This document shows, piece by piece, positions 1 to 8,465 of a DNA stretch of 55,190 nt. Source of the stretch: Bacteroidales bacterium (GTDB taxonomy: Bacteria; Bacteroidota; Bacteroidia; Bacteroidales; UBA12170); the NCBI GenBank assembly GCA_021158405.1, contig JAGGUP010000147.1, positions 1 through 55,190 of the forward strand, given 5' to 3'. Position 1 is the first letter of the stretch. Every line of letters begins with the position of its first letter. Under the pieces are notes generated by a model, which ran no database searches, was not told the origin of the DNA, and saw only the letters and a list, made by a program, of their open reading frames with translations. Made by a program: the position numbers and the translations under genes.

Positions 1-492
1 AACACCATCAACGCGTGTACCTTTTAAGAATACATCGGCTTGAATTTCCACAGCTCTTAAAGCTGAAGCTGAGTCCGTTGTAAAAAATGGATTTCCAGTT
101 CCTCCGGCAATAATCACCACTTTTCCTGCTTCTAAATAATCGACCGCAATTTTACGACTCATCGGTTCAGCCATTGGTTTCAAAGTAAGGCTCGAAAGCA
201 ACTTTACACTCAGTCCAGTTTTTTCAAGTTCTCCTTGAAGTGCTAATGAATTAATGGTGGTCGCTAACATTCCCATATAATCACCCTGAACACGATCCAT
301 TCCTTTTCCAGCGCCTTGCAATCCTCGGTAAATATTTCCACCACCAATTACAATTCCAACCTGAACACCTTCATTCACCACATCCTTAATCTGAGAAGCA
401 TAACTGGATAATTGTTCAGGGTCGATTCCAAATTGCTGATCACCCATCAAGGCTTCGCCACTTAATTTGAGTAATATTCTTTTAAATTCCAT
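1..492 (-). CDS. pyrH: UMP kinase, C-terminally cut by window edge
   Basis: UMP kinase phosphorylates UMP to UDP with ATP in the cytoplasm, at the entry to pyrimidine nucleotide synthesis. The 164 visible codons start at an ATG ending at 492 and run off the left edge without a stop. Visible motifs are LKLSGEAL near residues 8-15, VIGGGNIYRG near 48-57, MDRVQGDYMGMLAT near 65-78 and GGTGNPFFTTD near 131-141, all typical of bacterial PyrH (amino acid kinase fold). Full length would be about 235-240 residues, so roughly one third is missing. A TAxxTTTG promoter lies about 28 bases upstream of the start. In many bacteria pyrH follows rpsB-tsf; here those genes are about 30 kb away and face the other way. 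Confidence 0.95.
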   Translation of the reverse strand, partial: MEFKRILLKLSGEALMGDQQFGIDPEQLSSYASQIKDVVNEGVQVGIVIGGGNIYRGLQGAGKGMDRVQGDYMGMLATTINSLALQGELEKTGLSVKLLSSLTLKPMAEPMSRKIAVDYLEAGKVVIIAGGTGNPFFTTDSASALRAVEIQADVFLKGTRVDGV

Positions 493-519
493 ATCGCTTT
501 AATTTGGCATATTATTTTT

Positions 520-527
520 CAAAACTA
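520..527 (-). promoter_or_regulatory. TAxxTTTG promoter box for pyrH
   Basis: TAGTTTTG read on the minus strand, 28 bases before the pyrH ATG. It matches the Bacteroidota -7 consensus TAxxTTTG. I found no clear -33 TTTG. Confidence 0.45.
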
Positions 528-635
528 AACTGTTGTTTTCCAGTTTAAAATATTTATTTAATTCTCTATTTAGACTTTGATAACATTTGTGTCAACTTTG
601 AAGTTCTATACTTTATAACTATTACACAAAGTTAA

Positions 636-2207
636 TTAATTTATTGCGGCCTTAACTTTTCTAACCACATCAATAATAGTTCCATCCACCCATTTGATAG
701 CAGCTACAATTTCATCGGTAAACTCAGGCTTATCGGGTATACCGCAAATAGCTTCTGCCTCCGCTTTTAATTCTTCAATTGTTTTTATGGGCAAACCGGA
801 GTTTTTTAATTTTTCGATTAAATCTGTTCTACGCGGATTGATAGCGATTCCTCTTTCAGTGGCAATCACATCTATCAATTCTCCCGGACCACAAAGAGTT
901 GTTACCTCATCAACGATTACAGGAATACGATCGCGGAAGAGCGGAATTGGCAAAATCGTACATTTAGAGAAAAGGCAGTTTTGCCAACCTCCAATACCGT
1001 GTAATAAAGCGCCATCAGAATGAGTGACTACATTGGCATTAAAATGAACATCCACTTCAGTAGCTCCAAGAATTACGACATCAATCATACTTGCAAAATT
1101 TCCTTTGCTATGATAATTATAAGAAGTAAAAGGACTTGTGGCTAAATGATTTTCATTTTCCCGCATAGAGCGAACTCCTTCTAAATCGAAAGTTTGGCCA
1201 TCGAGTATATAATCTACCAAACCATCTTCCAGCATTTTAACTGGATATTGATTGCTTCCAGCACGAATAAAACGTGCTTTCCATCCTTTTTCTTTCAATA
1301 TTTCGGCGAAATAAATTCCAATACTTAGAGCAGTGCCTCCCGCTCCGGCTTGATAAGAAAACCCATTTTGAACTATCCCTGCTTCCACACAAAATTGAGC
1401 AGTTATTTCTGCAATCAAAAGCCTATCCGGACTCTTGGTAATTTGAGTAGTTCCGGAAATTATTTTATCAGGATCGCCTACTTTTCCAACCAAAACCGTA
1501 TAATCAACATGATTTCCATGAATCTGAAAAGGGACGCAAGGAAATGGAACCAAATTGTCGGTTACCACGATTACTTTTTCGGCATATTGAGAATCTCCCA
1601 AAGCAAAACCAAGCAAACCGCAGGCTGCCGAACCATTTACACCATTAGCATTCCCAAAAGCATCTGCTGAAGGAGCAGCAATTACAGCAATATCAATCTG
1701 AACTTCTCCATCTTGAATAGCTTGATATCTTCCTCCATGAGATCGAAGAATTCCAACTCCTGCCATTTTGCCCTCCGAACAGAAACGCCCCAAAGCACCA
1801 TTCATACTCCCTTCAATATGATGAATTGTTCCATCTTCTAAATAGGGGATTAAATGTTCGTGACAAGGGAATGATGCCGAAGGAAACCAACGTAAACCTT
1901 TAATTCCCATCTCATGGGCAATATCAAAGATTTGATTTGCAATTAAATCTCCATCTCTAAAATGATGATGTGTTGAAATAGTCATCCCATCTTTTAATCC
2001 CGATTTAATCAGCGCTTCTTTTAGGTTTGCTACTAATTTGTTTCCATCTGCGGGATAATCGGCACAACTTGGAATAAGCGGAGCATGTTTTCTACCACTT
2101 GGACGAAATTTACCGACTCCTTGAAAAGCGGTATGTTGTTCGCCATTAATAATTTCAGGAACTATTCTACCAGCGGCGTTTTTAACTAATTTATCGTATT
2201 TTTTCAT
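636..2207 (-). CDS. citF: citrate lyase alpha subunit (citrate:acetyl-ACP transferase)
   Basis: CitF moves the acetyl-ACP thioester onto citrate, giving citryl-ACP and acetate. CitE then cleaves citryl-ACP to oxaloacetate and acetyl-ACP. The protein is 523 residues, close to the usual 505-520. Family features include the THHHFRDGD stretch near 79-87, the GGRYQAIQDGEV region near 158-169, and the GAGGTALSIGIYF and GATEVDVHFNANVVTHSDG blocks of the CoA-transferase fold. It starts at ATG 2207 and is the last gene of the run dehydrogenase, citDE, citF. It is separated from citDE by 152 bases that hold an inverted-repeat element. No citrate transporter, CitC ligase, CitX or CitG is in this window, so activation of the ACP prosthetic group must be encoded elsewhere. 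Confidence 0.95.
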   Translation of the reverse strand: MKKYDKLVKNAAGRIVPEIINGEQHTAFQGVGKFRPSGRKHAPLIPSCADYPADGNKLVANLKEALIKSGLKDGMTISTHHHFRDGDLIANQIFDIAHEMGIKGLRWFPSASFPCHEHLIPYLEDGTIHHIEGSMNGALGRFCSEGKMAGVGILRSHGGRYQAIQDGEVQIDIAVIAAPSADAFGNANGVNGSAACGLLGFALGDSQYAEKVIVVTDNLVPFPCVPFQIHGNHVDYTVLVGKVGDPDKIISGTTQITKSPDRLLIAEITAQFCVEAGIVQNGFSYQAGAGGTALSIGIYFAEILKEKGWKARFIRAGSNQYPVKMLEDGLVDYILDGQTFDLEGVRSMRENENHLATSPFTSYNYHSKGNFASMIDVVILGATEVDVHFNANVVTHSDGALLHGIGGWQNCLFSKCTILPIPLFRDRIPVIVDEVTTLCGPGELIDVIATERGIAINPRRTDLIEKLKNSGLPIKTIEELKAEAEAICGIPDKPEFTDEIVAAIKWVDGTIIDVVRKVKAAIN

Positions 2208-2242
2208 CTTTCTTAAATTATGAACTGCAAGATGTCGGTTTT

Positions 2243-2317
2243 GTCATTCTGATCCGTCGTCTGAGGGAGAAGAATCTCCTTACATTAATGAGATCCTTTG
2301 CAAATGCTCAGGATAAC
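2243..2317. repeat. imperfect inverted-repeat element between citDE and citF
   Basis: The outer arms GTCATTCTGA and TCAGGATAAC are complementary at 8 of 10 positions. An inner pair, AGAATCTC (2271-2278) and GAGATCCT (2290-2297), can extend the fold. The layout resembles the dispersed hairpin elements that begin GTCATTCTGA and end TCAGGATGAC in many bacterial genomes. It would be transcribed in the citrate lyase mRNA. It carries no T-tract on the minus strand, so it does not look like a standard terminator. Confidence 0.5.
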
Positions 2318-2359
2318 CATCTAAAGTGTTAAAAAAATATTTCTGTTTTCCATCACGGT

Positions 2360-3598
2360 TTACTTATCAAAACCTGCTAGCCAATCTTTCTTTAGTTTTC
2401 CCATATCAACTGCCAATTGAATTACTTTCTCTGCACGTTTCACAACAGGAGCATCAATCATTTTTGTGCCCAAAGAAACAACACCCAAGCCGCTTTTTTT
2501 GGCATCAAGGAAAGCCAGATAAATTCTTTTTGCTTTCTCTATTTCCACACTATCAGGAGCAAAATTCTCATGAATTACGCGGATTTGACGTGGATGAATA
2601 CAACCCATGCCATTAAATCCTAAACTCTTAGAAATTTGTACATTTTTTTTCAATCCTTCCATATCCGAAACATCGGAAAAAACAGAATCAATGGCTTGAA
2701 TTCCAGCCGCTACAGCTGCATTAACCAAAGTGGCACGAGCAAAAAATGATTCGTTAGCTTCTGCCGTCCGACGCACACCCAGATCAGCTGTATAATCTTC
2801 AAGTCCAATGGCCATTGACGATACCGTTTCGGTTGCTGATGCAATAGAAAAAGCATGTATCACACCTTTGGCACTTTCTATAATAGGCATCAACCAAACA
2901 GGATTTTTTAAACCGTAATTTAATTTTATTTGCTTAATTTTTTCATCAACAGCTTTCAATTGTTCTGCAGCTTCTACCTTTGGAACCAAGATCAAATTAA
3001 CACCATGTGGAATCACATAATCAAGATCTTCCAATCCCTGCTCCCCTTGATTGATTCTAACCATGCGCTCTGCGCCATAAAAATTCAAGGAACGTAAAGC
3101 ATTCCTAACCAAAAAACGAGCTTCATGCTTTTTGCCTGGTGCCACAGCATCTTCCAAATCCAAAATTAAAGCATTAGGTTTATGGATACCTGCGTTAAGC
3201 ATAATACTTGGCGAATTTCCAGGCAAATACAAACGCGAAAAACGATGCTGCTCTTTTTTACTACGCGTTTGGTTTTCTTTTAAAGTTTCAAGCAAATATT
3301 CTTTAGTGGTTTGTTTTAGTAGTTTAATTGCTGCTTCTAATCTTGCTGCAATTACAAAAGGCAAAGCCCCACTATCCTCAAACAAAACGGAGGCATTATC
3401 AATATTAAAAAAAACAAGTATATCAAGAATTAATTCTCTATTCGACTTGCCAAACATAACGTCCACTTTAGAATGTACCTCGAGTTGAATACCTCCCGAA
3501 GATTTAAGTTCTAATTCGATAAAACAATCAGAACGAACACCCTTTCCCCTATTCCCTATTTGAACTGTTTTCATATTTTCTATTGGCATAAATGACAT
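2360..3598 (-). CDS. fused citrate lyase acyl carrier protein (gamma) and beta subunit
   Basis: One 412-residue chain joins CitD and CitE. Residues about 9-95 match CitD: the RSDCFIELE stretch places a serine (S23, or S15 if the third ATG is used) where CitD carries its phosphoribosyl-dephospho-CoA group, followed by the ILDILVFFNIDNASVLFEDSGALPFVIAARLEAAIK block. After a basic linker (about 100-117), residues 118-412 are CitE, the citryl-ACP lyase of the HpcH/HpaI aldolase fold: RLYLPGNSP, NALILDLEDAVAP, VRINQ, PIIESAKG, AIGLEDYTADLG and GCIHPRQI. CitD and CitE are normally separate proteins of about 95-100 and 300 residues. Three in-frame ATGs (3598, 3589, 3574) are possible starts; I took the first, 11 bases after the dehydrogenase stop. 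Confidence 0.9.
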   Translation of the reverse strand: MSFMPIENMKTVQIGNRGKGVRSDCFIELELKSSGGIQLEVHSKVDVMFGKSNRELILDILVFFNIDNASVLFEDSGALPFVIAARLEAAIKLLKQTTKEYLLETLKENQTRSKKEQHRFSRLYLPGNSPSIMLNAGIHKPNALILDLEDAVAPGKKHEARFLVRNALRSLNFYGAERMVRINQGEQGLEDLDYVIPHGVNLILVPKVEAAEQLKAVDEKIKQIKLNYGLKNPVWLMPIIESAKGVIHAFSIASATETVSSMAIGLEDYTADLGVRRTAEANESFFARATLVNAAVAAGIQAIDSVFSDVSDMEGLKKNVQISKSLGFNGMGCIHPRQIRVIHENFAPDSVEIEKAKRIYLAFLDAKKSGLGVVSLGTKMIDAPVVKRAEKVIQLAVDMGKLKKDWLAGFDK

Positions 3599-3609
3599 TT
3601 TAACAAATT

Positions 3610-4764
3610 TTAAAAGCGCATTTCTAGCAATGATTTTAAGCGATCTTCAGTCAAAGCTTTTTGTTCTCCTAAATTAATTTCTCCTCTTTTTTTAAGCTTA
3701 TTAAGCACGTCATCAATTGCATTTTCGGAAATTCCATATTCGCTCAATCGAGTTTTTGTTTCTAAACTTTTAAAAAATTCTTCTGTTTTAATAATCGCCT
3801 GATCGATTAAAAGTTCCTCATCCTCTTCGAAGAGGTTCCAAATATTTTTCGCAAAGCGAATGAGCTTCTCATGCTTTTCTTTACGCATAACTTCCATCAT
3901 TCCAGGCAAGATAACGGCTAAAGATTGTGCATGATCTAATCCATACAAAACCGTCAATTCGTGCCCAATAACATGTGTAGCCCAATCGGTTGGAACACCC
4001 AAAGCCAACTGACCATTCAAAGCCATAGTTGCAGCCCACATGGTATTAGCGGCTACATCATAATCAAATTCTTTAAACACATAATCATAGCCATATTCAA
4101 TCAGAGTAAGCATAACACCTTCTGCCCAACGATCTTGTATTTCAGCTTTATTTGGAAAGGTAAGATATTGCTCCATTACGTGAACGAAAGTATCGATAAC
4201 ACCATTTGCCAATTGCGATTTTGGCAATGTTTTTAAAACACAAGGATCAAGAATCGAAAACTTTGGATATATATATGGACTCCCAAATGAAAGTTTTTCA
4301 TTGGTTTCATCGTTGCTTACCACAGAAAAAGGATTCATTTCCGTCCCAGTTGCAGAAAGCGTTAAAACAACACCCATCGGTATAGCCGATTTAATCGGAG
4401 CTCCTTTCTGACAAATATCCCAGGCATTTCCTTCGAAATGAGTAGCGGCAGCTACAAATTTAGTTCCATCAACAACGGAACCGCCTCCAACTGCTAATAG
4501 AAAATCTATTTTTTCATTTTTAACAATTTCTACCGCTTTCATCATCGTATGATAGCGAGGGTTTGGCTCTATTCCACCAAACTCAAAAAAAGTAAATTCA
4601 GATAATGCCTTTTTTACTTGATCGTAAACGCCATTTTTAAAAATACTACCGCCACCATAAGTAATTAACACTCTGCTTCCGGCAGGAATTTCTTTTGAAA
4701 TAGAGGCAATGGTATCTTTTCCAAAAATGACTTTTACCGGATTTTTATATTGGAAATTGTACAT
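3610..4764 (-). CDS. iron-containing alcohol dehydrogenase, YqhD/BdhA type
   Basis: This cytoplasmic NAD(P)H-dependent enzyme interconverts aldehydes and alcohols. The 384-residue length equals the family norm (YqhD 387). GGGS at residues 37-40 and GGGSVVDG at 93-100 form the nucleotide and phosphate-binding part. The metal ligands are visible as D191 and H195 (DTFVH), H264 and H278 (THVIGHEL, GLDHAQ), with the same spacing as D194, H198, H267 and H281 in YqhD. It is the promoter-proximal gene of the operon with citDE, 11 bases downstream. A TAxxTTTG box sits 14 bases before its ATG. The substrate cannot be told from sequence; reduction of an aldehyde as an electron sink during citrate fermentation is an inference from position. 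Confidence 0.9.
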   Translation of the reverse strand: MYNFQYKNPVKVIFGKDTIASISKEIPAGSRVLITYGGGSIFKNGVYDQVKKALSEFTFFEFGGIEPNPRYHTMMKAVEIVKNEKIDFLLAVGGGSVVDGTKFVAAATHFEGNAWDICQKGAPIKSAIPMGVVLTLSATGTEMNPFSVVSNDETNEKLSFGSPYIYPKFSILDPCVLKTLPKSQLANGVIDTFVHVMEQYLTFPNKAEIQDRWAEGVMLTLIEYGYDYVFKEFDYDVAANTMWAATMALNGQLALGVPTDWATHVIGHELTVLYGLDHAQSLAVILPGMMEVMRKEKHEKLIRFAKNIWNLFEEDEELLIDQAIIKTEEFFKSLETKTRLSEYGISENAIDDVLNKLKKRGEINLGEQKALTEDRLKSLLEMRF

Positions 4765-4777
4765 GCTATCTTTTTTT

Positions 4778-4785
4778 CAAAAATA
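4778..4785 (-). promoter_or_regulatory. TAxxTTTG promoter box for the dehydrogenase-citDE-citF operon
   Basis: TATTTTTG on the minus strand ends 14 bases before the dehydrogenase ATG, the spacing seen for other genes here. The rest of the 299-base spacer to the divergent plus-strand gene shows only AT-rich sequence. Confidence 0.5.
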
Positions 4786-5037
4786 GCAAAATTTTGGGGG
4801 CAACTTAGGCTTGATGACTAAATATTATACTCAAATCCTTTGGATAATCGTAGAAAAACAAAAATCGATGTATTTAATTTTCTTAAAAAGAATAAAATAC
4901 CACCAAAAACACTTCGTTTAGACATCATTAATTTTCAAATAATAAGCCTTTGTATTTATTCAACACTTTGTAATCAATTTTAGTAGAAAAAATAATAATA
5001 AATCCTTTTTCTAGTAATCGGAATCCTCCAAAAAAAT

Positions 5038-5045
5038 TAATTTTG
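5038..5045 (+). promoter_or_regulatory. TAxxTTTG promoter box for the LTA-synthase-like gene
   Basis: TAATTTTG ends 19 bases before the ATG at 5064. It overlaps the upstream in-frame TTG at 5043, which therefore is unlikely to be the translation start. Confidence 0.5.
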
Positions 5046-5063
5046 CATAAACACATTCTAATA

Positions 5064-6959
5064 ATGAAGAAAAACCTATTTCAAGGAAATACCTATGTAA
5101 TACTATTCTATCGCTTAATCGTTTTCCTTCTTTTTTTAAGTCTTTCCCGCTTCTGTCTGTATTTTTTTAATGTGGGTTATTTTGGAGAATTGAAAGCAGC
5201 AGATTTAGTTTCAATCTATATCCAAGGTCTTCGTTTTGATGTAGCCGCTTTAATAATGATAAATGCGCCTTTGATTTTCTTTAGAACTCTACCCTTTCGC
5301 TTTAATAAAAAAGAATCCATACTCAAAATTATTCTTTACATAACGCTGTTATTAAATAGTTTAGCAATTATTTTTAATCTGATTGATATTGTCTATTTTC
5401 GTTTTACATTAAAAAGAAGCACTTTCGATTTATTTAATTTTATAGATGCGAATGTTGGATTATTCGATATTTTCAAAACCTTAATTTCTGATTTTTGGTA
5501 TCTCATTATTCTTGCCGGTTTAATGATCTTTTTAATGATTTACACATCTCTATTTTATAAAGAAAGAATAGTCTCTGCCAAACAAACCATCTCTCAAACA
5601 ATTTATAAGAGTATTCTTTTTGTGGTCATTCTGGGAATAAGTATTCTAGGAATGCGAGGAGGTATTCAATTAAAACCAATCAATTTAATTGATGCCGGAA
5701 GAATGGTTAATTCCAATGAGGTTCCTTTGATTTTAAACACCCCTTTTAGCCTATTAGTAACGATAGGGAAACAAAAATTGGAAAACAAATCCTGGTTTAA
5801 TCCTGAAGAAGCGAAAATGCTCTATAACCCAATACACCAATACAATAGAGAAGGCATAGCCCTTCAAAAAAAGAATGTAGTGGTATTGATATTAGAAAGT
5901 TTTTCCGCCAATAAAATTGGATATTTTAATGCTCAGCAAAAAAGCTTAACACCATTTCTTGACAGCCTACTTTATCAATCGCTTACATACAACGGAATTG
6001 CAAACGGAAAGAAAAGCATAGAAGGAATTCCCGCCATACTCTCCGGCATTCCATCATTAATGAGACAACCCTTTTTAACCTCCTCCTATTCTGCAAATCA
6101 ATTTACCAGTTTGGCTGGCTTATTACAGAAAAAAGGATTTACAACCGCCTTTTTTCATGGGGGAAAAAATGGAACTATGAATTTTGACAGCTATGCTGCC
6201 AAGGCCGGTTTTGAATCGTATTTTGGAATGAATGAGTATGCAAATAATTCTGATTATGACGGTAGCTGGGGGATTTGGGATCATAAATTCTATCCTTTCT
6301 TCAAAGCTAAACTTGACAATTTAGAGGAACCTTTTGTTGCAGCATTTTTTAGTTTATCTTCTCATCATCCTTATGGCATTCCTAAACAATATCAGTCTAA
6401 GTTTTCAGAATCAGATCCTTTAGACAACAGTATTACCTACTCCGATTTTGCGCTCTCCAAGTTTTTTGAATCGGCAAAAACAGAAGACTGGTACGCCAAT
6501 ACTTTATTTGTTATTAGTGCCGATCATACAGCCGAACTTCCAAATACTGCCGATTCCAGTAACCTGATTCATTTTGAAATTCCAATTGCTTTTTTTGCTC
6601 CTAACGATACGGTCTTATTGAAAACAGAACACCGAAAAACCATCCAACAAAGTGATATTTTACCTACTGTTTTGGATTATCTTCATTATTCAGAACCATT
6701 TGTTACTTTTGGAAATTCAATTTTTGATCTTTCAGCTCCTGATTTTTCTGTTTACTACTTGAATGAAATTTATCATATTTTTGGCAAGGACTTTATTTTA
6801 GAATACGATGGCTTCAAATTCACAAATCGAACATTAAATTCAAAAGAAATGATGGATTCTAAAAAACAATATCTTATCGAAAATCAAATCAAAGCACTAA
6901 TTCAAAATTATGCTGATTGTATGAATCATAATCAATTAATTCCCACAAGTCAAAAATGA
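5064..6959 (+). CDS. LTA synthase family membrane phosphoglycerol-transferase/sulfatase-fold protein
   Basis: A 631-residue membrane enzyme with about five N-terminal transmembrane helices (roughly residues 10-210) and a C-terminal alkaline-phosphatase-like catalytic domain outside the membrane (about 275-610). Metal-site signatures are VLILESFSANKIG, where the Glu is a ligand, and ISADHTAE near the end of the domain. The likely nucleophile is the Ser of the conserved block KKSIEGIPAILSGIP. Relatives transfer phosphoglycerol or phosphoethanolamine head groups from lipids to envelope glycans; which one applies here is unknown. I chose ATG 5064 because the in-frame TTG at 5043 lies inside the promoter box. 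The stop overlaps the next ATG (ATGA), so it is translationally coupled to a lipid kinase. That suggests the kinase recycles diacylglycerol left by head-group transfer. Confidence 0.85.
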   Translation: MKKNLFQGNTYVILFYRLIVFLLFLSLSRFCLYFFNVGYFGELKAADLVSIYIQGLRFDVAALIMINAPLIFFRTLPFRFNKKESILKIILYITLLLNSLAIIFNLIDIVYFRFTLKRSTFDLFNFIDANVGLFDIFKTLISDFWYLIILAGLMIFLMIYTSLFYKERIVSAKQTISQTIYKSILFVVILGISILGMRGGIQLKPINLIDAGRMVNSNEVPLILNTPFSLLVTIGKQKLENKSWFNPEEAKMLYNPIHQYNREGIALQKKNVVVLILESFSANKIGYFNAQQKSLTPFLDSLLYQSLTYNGIANGKKSIEGIPAILSGIPSLMRQPFLTSSYSANQFTSLAGLLQKKGFTTAFFHGGKNGTMNFDSYAAKAGFESYFGMNEYANNSDYDGSWGIWDHKFYPFFKAKLDNLEEPFVAAFFSLSSHHPYGIPKQYQSKFSESDPLDNSITYSDFALSKFFESAKTEDWYANTLFVISADHTAELPNTADSSNLIHFEIPIAFFAPNDTVLLKTEHRKTIQQSDILPTVLDYLHYSEPFVTFGNSIFDLSAPDFSVYYLNEIYHIFGKDFILEYDGFKFTNRTLNSKEMMDSKKQYLIENQIKALIQNYADCMNHNQLIPTSQK

Positions 6960-7825
6960 AAAAAATCCGAATCATCATCAATCCTATAAGCGGATCAGGT
7001 AAACAAATTAGAGCCGAAAAAGCAATTAAAAAGATACTTGATAAAGGCTTATTTGAAAGTGAAATTATATATTCCCAGCGAAAAGGGCATATCACATCAC
7101 TTGCAATAGAAGCTGTCGAAAAAGAATATGATGCTGTTATAGTAGTTGGTGGCGATGGCTCCCTAAATGAAGCCGCTCAAGGACTTATAGGAACAAATAC
7201 TGCCCTTGGAATAATTCCCATTGGCTCAGGAAATGGGCTGGCGAGGCATTTACATATTCCAATGTCATTATCCGGAGCAGTTAATAGAATAAATCAATTT
7301 AATACTAGACGAATTGATACTGCAAAGGTTAATGAGCATTCTTTTATCAGTATAGCAGGCTTGGGATTTGATGCAAAAGTGGCCGATCAATTCAGCCAAA
7401 GTAAAAAACGTGGATTATGGAATTATGCAAAAATTAGTATTCGCGAATATTTCAGATTTACCAATCAAAAATATCGTTTAATTTTAGATTCATATATTGT
7501 TGATACAGATACTTTTATGATTATTTTTGCTAATTCAAACCAATTTGGAAATAATTTTGTTATAGCTCCAGAAGCTAAAATAGACGACGGCTTTTTAGAT
7601 GTGTGTTTAGTGAAAAAACCAAAGCTTTACGAGATACCTGGAGTAATTATTAATTTGTTTGAGAAAAATATCCATAAATCCAAATGGCTTGAAGTTAGAA
7701 AAGCAAAACAAATAAAAGTTGAATTAAAAAATATCGCATTAATGAATATTGATGGGGAAGCTATTCAAGATAGCGGAGCTATTAATATTACTATAAATCC
7801 ATTATCTTTGTCCGTACTTATTTAA
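6956..7825 (+). CDS. diacylglycerol kinase-like lipid kinase (DagK/YegS family)
   Basis: The family phosphorylates a lipid hydroxyl, typically diacylglycerol to phosphatidic acid, on the cytoplasmic membrane face. The 289 residues include the opening RIIINPISGSGK, the nucleotide-binding GGDGS at 65-69, and IPIGSGNGLARHL near 92-104, all characteristic of the DAGK catalytic domain. The later INIDGEA-like stretch (LMNIDGEAIQ) is also typical. It overlaps the upstream LTA-synthase-like gene by four bases. Diacylglycerol is the by-product of phosphoglycerol transfer from phosphatidylglycerol, so recycling it is the simplest joint role, but this is inference. Confidence 0.9.
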   Translation: MKKIRIIINPISGSGKQIRAEKAIKKILDKGLFESEIIYSQRKGHITSLAIEAVEKEYDAVIVVGGDGSLNEAAQGLIGTNTALGIIPIGSGNGLARHLHIPMSLSGAVNRINQFNTRRIDTAKVNEHSFISIAGLGFDAKVADQFSQSKKRGLWNYAKISIREYFRFTNQKYRLILDSYIVDTDTFMIIFANSNQFGNNFVIAPEAKIDDGFLDVCLVKKPKLYEIPGVIINLFEKNIHKSKWLEVRKAKQIKVELKNIALMNIDGEAIQDSGAINITINPLSLSVLI

Positions 7826-7833
7826 GTATTCCT

Positions 7834-8181
7834 ATGTCGAAAAAGAAAAAAACCAAAAATATTATTGGCGACGTGATGTATTCTACTAATCCGAATTTTG
7901 AATATGAACTCGAAAAAGATATTGAAACTTTAGCTCCTTCAGAACAAGACCTTAGAATATGGCTCGACAAAAAGCACAGAGGGGGAAAACAGGCAACGCT
8001 AATAAAAGATTTTATTGGAAATGATACTGATTTGAAAGAATTAGCAAAAATATTGAAATCTAAATGTGGAGTTGGAGGATCATCTAAAGAGGGGGAAATT
8101 ATTATCCAAGGCGATTTTAGAGATAAAATTCTTGAGATTTTAAAGAATCTGGGATACAAAGCAAAAAAAGCAGGGGCATAA
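7834..8181 (+). CDS. SUI1/eIF1-type translation initiation factor (YciH family)
   Basis: A 115-residue basic protein. The SUI1 core is in the C-terminal two thirds: LRIWLDKKHRGGKQATLIKDFIG, then LAKILKSKCGVGGSSKEGEIIIQGDF and DKILEILKNLGYKAKKAG. These match the eIF1/YciH pattern KxxxGKxVTxIxGF...LKxxCGxGGxxKxxxIEIQGDxR...L. The N-terminal 35 residues are a variable leader. It begins 8 bases after the lipid kinase and ends at a bidirectional hairpin terminator. Family members influence start-site fidelity; the bacterial role is less certain. Confidence 0.9.
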   Translation: MSKKKKTKNIIGDVMYSTNPNFEYELEKDIETLAPSEQDLRIWLDKKHRGGKQATLIKDFIGNDTDLKELAKILKSKCGVGGSSKEGEIIIQGDFRDKILEILKNLGYKAKKAGA

Positions 8182-8186
8182 AAAAA

Positions 8187-8210
8187 CCTGTCCATTGATT
8201 AATGAACAGG
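8187..8210. terminator. bidirectional hairpin terminator
   Basis: CCTGTCCATT and AATGAACAGG pair at 9 of 10 positions around a GATT loop. An A-run precedes it and an ATTTTT run follows it, so it can act on both strands. It lies between the convergent SUI1 and DUF2795 genes. Confidence 0.75.
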
Positions 8211-8218
8211 CACTATTT

Positions 8219-8440
8219 TTAATATTCATCTTCGTTAAAGAAAAAATCTTCTTTAGTTGGATAATCTGGCCATAAATCTTCAATTCTATCGTATGTTTCG
8301 CCCTCCTCTTCAATCTCAGCTAGGTTTTCTGCCACTTCAGCTGGAGCTCCAGAACGAATACAAAAATCAATTAATTCTTCTTTAGTAGCTGGCCAAGGAG
8401 CGTCTTCCAACTTTGAGGCTAATTCTAAGGTCCAATACAT
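8219..8440 (-). CDS. DUF2795 family small acidic protein
   Basis: A 73-residue acidic protein that opens MYWTLELASKLEDAPWPATKEELIDFCIRSGAP, the pattern of the DUF2795 family found widely in Bacteroidota. The first part (about 5-45) is the helical DUF2795 core; the tail is rich in Glu and Asp (IEEEGETYDRIEDLWPDYP). No catalytic or metal motif is visible and the function is unknown. It stands alone, with its own TAxxTTTG box 26 bases upstream and the shared terminator downstream. Confidence 0.85.
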   Translation of the reverse strand: MYWTLELASKLEDAPWPATKEELIDFCIRSGAPAEVAENLAEIEEEGETYDRIEDLWPDYPTKEDFFFNEDEY

Positions 8441-8465
8441 AGTTTTACTTGTTTGTAATTTTTTG

